A DNA stretch of 10,647 bases, from assembly GCA_030597865.1 (NCBI GenBank), contig JAUVQZ010000092.1, forward strand, positions 1 through 10,647. The letters are read 5' to 3'. A model generated the notes under the pieces. The model did no database searches, was not told the origin of the DNA, and saw only the letters and a list, made by a program, of their open reading frames with translations. The DNA is from Pseudomonadota bacterium (lineage in GTDB: Bacteria; Desulfobacterota; Desulfobulbia; Desulfobulbales; SURF-16). Numbering within the stretch: position 1 is the stretch's first letter; every line of letters begins with the position of its first letter. Positions 7,325 through 10,647 of the stretch are shown one piece after another. Both the position numbers and the translations under genes were made by a program.

Positions 7325-8065
7325 CTAAAAATTCTTAAAAAACCGATCGTCGCCTATCTCCTGAAATTTTATATAACCCTGCTGAATCATAAAGTCGTCG
7401 ATGACAGCCAGATTTTCGGCAAAGACCTCCACCTGAAGCAGGCAATTATTACCTGTGAGCAACTTCCCCATACCTTGCAGGGCATTGAGTTCATGACCTT
7501 CAACATCCATCTTTATATAGATTTTTCGTCCCTCATAATGAAAGCCATCATCAAAACGAGCTATGTGGATGGTAGTCGTTTGATAATCCTTACCCTTAGT
7601 GGCAGAAGGCGCTGTCTTTTCAACACGCGACTTTCCAGTACTGCTCCCCTGCTGCTGAAGAAACTCAACTACCCCTGTCTCATCACTTAAACCGATATCG
7701 TGTACCTCAATGAGATTAACGAAATTATTCAAAAGAATATTGGCCCGAAACTGATAATTATTGCGCAGATCAGGCTCAAAGGACAAAATTTTTGCAACCT
7801 TGCCGGTTTTAGCGGCCAGCAACGAATAGAGGCCGATATTGGCTCCGACATCAACGAACATATCAAAATCATTTTTCTTTAGCGAAGCGGTAAAATGGAC
7901 AAGCTGGTGTTCTTCATAGGGCTCTTTAATAATCAAACGCCTATCGATATAATTCGCATAGTTAAGCAGGAGGACAAGACCAAGCCGCTTATAGACTTTT
8001 AAGCTGCTCCTGGTGCCGTAATTTCGGTAAATAATTTTGCGAATCTTCTTTTCAAATTTAATCAT
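7325..8065 (-). CDS. FkbM-family SAM-dependent methyltransferase
   Basis: With the start at 8065 the protein has 246 residues, a normal size for the family. It carries the SAM-binding motif FVDVGANIGLYS (about 70-81), the acidic FEPD (Glu97) at the end of the second strand, and IKMDVEGHELNAL (about 184-196), which is diagnostic of FkbM methyltransferases. These proteins O-methylate sugars or polyketide hydroxyls and are frequent in LPS and exopolysaccharide loci. The frame is open 35 codons further upstream, but MIKFEKKIRK is a more family-like N-terminus. The ribosome binding site is weak (AGAATGG). Base composition is strikingly lower in GC than in the flanking genes: sampled 60-base lines give 35-48% GC against 68% in a sampled waaG line, which suggests horizontal acquisition. 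The substrate cannot be read from sequence. Confidence 0.88.
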   Translation of the reverse strand: MIKFEKKIRKIIYRNYGTRSSLKVYKRLGLVLLLNYANYIDRRLIIKEPYEEHQLVHFTASLKKNDFDMFVDVGANIGLYSLLAAKTGKVAKILSFEPDLRNNYQFRANILLNNFVNLIEVHDIGLSDETGVVEFLQQQGSSTGKSRVEKTAPSATKGKDYQTTTIHIARFDDGFHYEGRKIYIKMDVEGHELNALQGMGKLLTGNNCLLQVEVFAENLAVIDDFMIQQGYIKFQEIGDDRFFKNF

Positions 8066-8247
8066 AAAATACCATTCTAATGAATCTTGACCGCTGGTCG
8101 TCCGGATGACCATTACTATTACCGCTTTACTTACTGTAATAGTTGCCTGATAGCCAGCCCATCCCGTCAAAAAAACTGAAATAATACGCCTTTAGGACCG
8201 CAAGCTCCCTGAGCAAACCTCTTTCTACCTTGCCCTGCCCGGCCCTC
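8066..8247. promoter_or_regulatory. Divergent intergenic region with dyad symmetries
   Basis: This region separates fkbM (minus) from waaA (plus). It holds an imperfect 16-base palindrome, GGTCGTCCGGATGACC (8096-8111), and directly beside it an inverted repeat ACTATTAC (8115-8122) / GTAATAGT (8136-8143) with a 13-base loop. These are candidate operators or stems for control of the divergent genes. On the minus strand a TAGAAT lies about ten bases before the fkbM ATG without a good -35 box. No ORF is convincing here. Confidence 0.35.
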
Positions 8248-8253
8248 TATAAT
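8248..8253 (+). promoter_or_regulatory. Candidate -10 box for waaA
   Basis: TATAAT is a perfect sigma-70 -10 match in a locally AT-rich stretch. The -35 region is poor (TCTACC at 8224-8229, three of six positions, 18-base spacer). Transcription would begin near 8260, giving a leader of roughly 190 bases before the likely waaA start. Confidence 0.45.
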
Positions 8254-8423
8254 ATATAGCTGTGTTGAGTCGCTTGTCGATTCAAACGAAACTTATGCCC
8301 TTGTGGTATATAGCTGAGTTGGGTCGCCTGTCGCCCCATACCGATAAGCAAGTCCGCGAGACATCGAGACCTATGCGCCCCGCAGGAGGTAAGCGGAGAC
8401 TTCGAGTACCCTTGTGGTCTATA
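8253..8423 (+). repeat. Degenerate direct-repeat block at the 5' end of waaA
   Basis: Two 27-base units begin TATATAGCTG and end TGTCG, at 8253-8279 and 8307-8333 (54 bases apart, 24 of 27 identical). A second motif, CCCTTGTGGTATATA at 8298-8312, recurs as CCCTTGTGGTCTATA at 8409-8423, 111 bases later (14 of 15). The block also contains CGAGAC twice (8356-8361 and 8365-8370) and a CCGC/GCGG stem (8380-8383 / 8393-8396) whose loop contains AGGAGG (8384-8389) with no start codon at normal spacing. The frame is open through it in phase with waaA, but the encoded residues do not look like WaaA. Confidence 0.6.
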
Positions 8424-8453
8424 ACGATAAATGCTTCTGCCCGGAGAAAGAAA

Positions 8454-9746
8454 ATTAGCCGCCAACCTGCCCATATCTGCCACAAGATTTCCACTCGACT
8501 GGCCCTCCTGCTCTATCAAGGGCTCTGGCATATTGTCCTGCCCTGTCTACGCCTGAGTAATCGGCTCCGCATCGGCTTTGATCAACGGACCCTGAAGACA
8601 CCTCCTCCCCGGGCAGATCTCTGGATCCAGGCCGCCTCAGTGGGAGAGGCCTATCTGGCCTGGGAACTTGTCAAGACGCTTCAGCTCCCAGGGCAAACCA
8701 CCATCCTCCTTACCACCATCACCAGTCAGGGACTCGACATCCTCCGAAAAATAGCCCAGGAGGATCTCGGCCCCACAAAAAAGGTTATCACGGCCTACTT
8801 CCCCTTTGACCAGCCCTCTATTATGGCCAGGGCCCTGAGCTGTATAGCACCCCAGGCCATGATCCTTCTGGAAAGCGAACTCTGGCCCGGCCTGATGGCT
8901 GCCTGCAAGGAGCAAGGTGTCAAACTGCTGGTGGTTAACGGCCGCATGACCCAGCGCAGCCTGAACCGCTACCTACGCTGGCCCACGATCTGGAGAGAGC
9001 TCAGGCCCCAGGCCGTACTGGCCATGTCCGAGGCCGACGGCAGCCGCTTTGCCGCTCTCTTCGGTGATGATATCGTCACCACCATGGCCAACATCAAGTT
9101 TGACCGGATCCAACCCCAGGAAGAAGGGCCCTCCCCAGAGAGCAACCCCCTTCTCTGGATAATCAATGGTGAAGATGCGTTTCTTGTTCTGGGATCCGTG
9201 CGCCAGGAGGAGGAGGGAGAGATTGCTCAGCTTCTGGCCTCTCTCTGCACACAAAACAGCCATGTCATTATCGGTCTTTTCCCGCGCCACATGCACCGCC
9301 TGTCCCATTGGCAAAAAGAGCTAAATTACCTCAACCTGCCCTGGAAGCTGCGCTCACAATGCTCTACCAAGACGCAACCCGGCACCATCATCCTCTGGGA
9401 CACCATGGGCGAACTTGGACTGGCCTATGACCTGGCCCGCACCGCCTTTGTCGGCGGCAGCCTGGCGCCGGTGGGCGGCCAGAACTTCCTGGAACCCCTA
9501 AGCTGTGGAATCAGGCCGGTGATCGGCCCCCATTGGACAAATTTTGCCTGGATCGGCAGGGAGATCATCGACCAGGGCCTGGTCCATGAGACCCAAGACT
9601 GGCAGGGGGTGGTTCAATATCTTCAAGAACAGGTGCAGATACTCCCTGAACGCCAGCAGACAAAAGATGCATTACAGGCCTTTGTTCGCAACCGTCAGGG
9701 CGGCACCATGGTGGCATGTCAAAAAATTAATGAGATGCTCCAATAA
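8454..9746 (+). CDS. waaA: Kdo transferase (3-deoxy-D-manno-octulosonic acid transferase); start uncertain
   Basis: WaaA (KdtA) transfers Kdo from CMP-Kdo to lipid A precursor on the inner membrane. Family landmarks are the N-terminal membrane-associated helix (LALLLYQGLWHIVLP), ASVGEA with the catalytic-base Glu at codon 8646-8648, ESELWPGL, NGRMTQRS, KFDRI, WDTMGELGLAYDLARTAFVGGSL, GGQNFLEP and IGPHWTNF. The start is a problem. The frame is open to GTG 8262 (494 residues), and TTG 8412 would give 444, but homology begins only near 8490. I place the start at ATT 8454, which has GGAG eight bases upstream, gives 430 residues (E. coli 425), and puts the catalytic Glu at 65 (E. coli 60). ATT starts are rare, so this is tentative. 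Whether the enzyme adds one or more Kdo residues cannot be told. kdsB follows after 93 bases. Confidence 0.93.
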   Translation: MSRQPAHICHKISTRLALLLYQGLWHIVLPCLRLSNRLRIGFDQRTLKTPPPRADLWIQAASVGEAYLAWELVKTLQLPGQTTILLTTITSQGLDILRKIAQEDLGPTKKVITAYFPFDQPSIMARALSCIAPQAMILLESELWPGLMAACKEQGVKLLVVNGRMTQRSLNRYLRWPTIWRELRPQAVLAMSEADGSRFAALFGDDIVTTMANIKFDRIQPQEEGPSPESNPLLWIINGEDAFLVLGSVRQEEEGEIAQLLASLCTQNSHVIIGLFPRHMHRLSHWQKELNYLNLPWKLRSQCSTKTQPGTIILWDTMGELGLAYDLARTAFVGGSLAPVGGQNFLEPLSCGIRPVIGPHWTNFAWIGREIIDQGLVHETQDWQGVVQYLQEQVQILPERQQTKDALQAFVRNRQGGTMVACQKINEMLQ

Positions 9747-9780
9747 AAGCAATGGGGTATTTTCTGACGAAAATGGTATG

Positions 9781-9809
9781 TTGGCAGCGTTACCATGCAA
9801 TAGCATATT
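9781..9809 (+). promoter_or_regulatory. Candidate sigma-70 promoter for kdsB
   Basis: TTGGCA (five of six to the -35 consensus) and CATATT (four of six to the -10) are 17 bases apart, placing transcription start about 24 bases before the kdsB ATG. A six-base inverted repeat, ATGGTA (9773-9778) / TACCAT (9791-9796), straddles the -35 box. kdsB may thus have its own promoter in addition to read-through from waaA. Confidence 0.4.
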
Positions 9810-9839
9810 TAACCATCTCACCCATAGTACAATCACAGT

Positions 9840-10586
9840 ATGACTGCTCTACCCAAATATTACGGCATTATCCCAACACGCTACGCCTCCTCCCGCTTTA
9901 AGGGGAAACCCTTGGCGCCCATCCTCGGCAAGCCCATGATCTGGCATGTCTACACCCGGGCCCGGCAATGTTCTGAGCTGGAAAAGGTGGTACTGGCCAC
10001 GGACGACGACCGCATCTTTGCCGCAGCCCAGGAACTCGACATACCCGTGCTGATGACCAGCACGGAACACACCTGCGGCACGGAACGGGTCCTGGAGGCA
10101 GCCAGAAAACTAAAAATCCCGGCTGATGGGGTTATATTGAATATCCAGGGAGACGAACCAGCCCTGGAGCCGGAAATGCTCAGTGAGCTCCTTGGCCCCT
10201 TTACCGATCCTGAGGTTCAGGTCGCCACCCTGGCCCATGAAATTACCGCTGAGCAGGCCCAGGACCCAGACCTGGTCAAGGTGGTGCTGTCCACTGACAA
10301 CAAAGCCCTCTACTTCTCACGCTCCCCCATCCCCTACCCCCGCGATGGCAAGACCGGTCCCTACTTGGGCCACATCGGTCTCTACGGTTTTCGTATGAAG
10401 ACCCTGGAAGAGTTTGTTGCCCTTAAAAAAGGGGCCTTGGAGCAACGGGAAAAACTCGAGCAACTCCGCCTCCTTGAAAATGGCTTTACCATTCAGGTGG
10501 TGCAGACCACCCATAAGGGCTACGGGGTGGATCGACCGGCAGATATTGCTATTGTTGAGGGAATTATTCTTTCTAAAAAATCTTAG
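9840..10586 (+). CDS. kdsB: CMP-Kdo synthetase (3-deoxy-manno-octulosonate cytidylyltransferase)
   Basis: The 248-residue protein has the same length as E. coli KdsB. It activates Kdo with CTP to form CMP-Kdo, the donor used by WaaA encoded just upstream. Motifs in order are IIPTRYASSRFKGKPLA (nucleotide-binding loop, residues 10-26), VLATDDDRI, HTCGTERV, NIQGDEP with metal-binding Asp105, KVVLSTDNKALYFSRSPIPYPR, HIGLYGFR, LEQLRLLENG and GVDRPADI with the second metal ligand Asp231. The ATG at 9840 is where the family begins, but no good Shine-Dalgarno sequence precedes it. It shares the plus strand with waaA, with a 93-base gap that may hold a promoter. Confidence 0.97.
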   Translation: MTALPKYYGIIPTRYASSRFKGKPLAPILGKPMIWHVYTRARQCSELEKVVLATDDDRIFAAAQELDIPVLMTSTEHTCGTERVLEAARKLKIPADGVILNIQGDEPALEPEMLSELLGPFTDPEVQVATLAHEITAEQAQDPDLVKVVLSTDNKALYFSRSPIPYPRDGKTGPYLGHIGLYGFRMKTLEEFVALKKGALEQREKLEQLRLLENGFTIQVVQTTHKGYGVDRPADIAIVEGIILSKKS

Positions 10587-10647
10587 TTTTCTGGGCCATC
10601 AACGGACAGCCTTTTCTTAAAAAGATACGTTAAAAATTAGCTCTCAA
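10587..10647. other. Sequence after kdsB to the window edge
   Basis: These 61 bases are AT-rich. A GGC/GCC pair at about 10594-10611 precedes TTTTCTT, but the stem is too short to call a terminator. No gene is visible. Confidence 0.3.

Noticed and set aside
8253..8333. Possible CRISPR array from two 27-base repeats
   Set aside because: Only two units with three mismatches, and the following interval is of a different length. No cas genes are present and the repeats lie at a gene's 5' end.
8253..8423. Diversity-generating retroelement or retron
   Set aside because: No reverse transcriptase is encoded in the window, and the mismatches between repeats are not adenine-specific.
8431..8520. ATG at 8431 as the waaA start
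   Set aside because: It is out of frame with the WaaA homology, and its translation shows no resemblance to the family's N-terminus.
10594..10618. Intrinsic terminator after kdsB
   Set aside because: The stem is only about three base pairs, despite the T-rich stretch that follows.

Overview
The window looks like a chromosomal stretch of a Gram-negative bacterium, most likely a Desulfobacterota (former Deltaproteobacteria) member of the Desulfobulbales type. The reasons are a lipopolysaccharide (LPS) inner-core locus (kdsB, waaA, waaG, a WaaP-type kinase), a moderately GC-rich coding style, and a cysteine-rich PAS/GAF histidine kinase paired with CheY-like regulators of a kind I associate with sulfate reducers. 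The lineage is an inference from family resemblance; no marker gene here settles it.

Layout. Bases 1-3206 (+) hold a signalling operon: a membrane histidine kinase cut by the left edge, then two response regulators at 9 nt and -1 nt spacing. Neither regulator has a DNA-binding domain. The first has a C-terminal CxxC...CxxC module and the second is a bare receiver. Bases 3364-5029 (+) hold truA and an overlapping DUF1186/SEC-C gene. A convergent intergenic gap (5030-5188) carries a long imperfect inverted repeat. Bases 5189-8065 (-) hold, in transcription order, an FkbM-type methyltransferase that is clearly AT-richer than its neighbours, waaG, and a WaaP-family LPS kinase overlapping waaG by 4 nt. 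Bases 8066-8453 form a divergent regulatory region with a perfect TATAAT box and a degenerate repeat block. Bases 8454-10586 (+) hold waaA and kdsB.

How the genes work together. KdsB activates Kdo as CMP-Kdo and WaaA transfers it to lipid A. By homology WaaG adds the first outer-core hexose, and the WaaP-like kinase phosphorylates core heptose. The FkbM protein probably O-methylates a surface glycan or related product. Heptosyltransferases are not in the window. The two-component cluster and the truA pair have no evident link to LPS.

The most unusual points are the 5' end of waaA, which lacks a standard start codon where the family should begin and is preceded by a repeat-bearing, possibly structured leader; the cysteine pairs spread through every layer of the two-component system; and the AT-rich fkbM insert in the LPS cluster. 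I did not find a clearly new multi-gene system.
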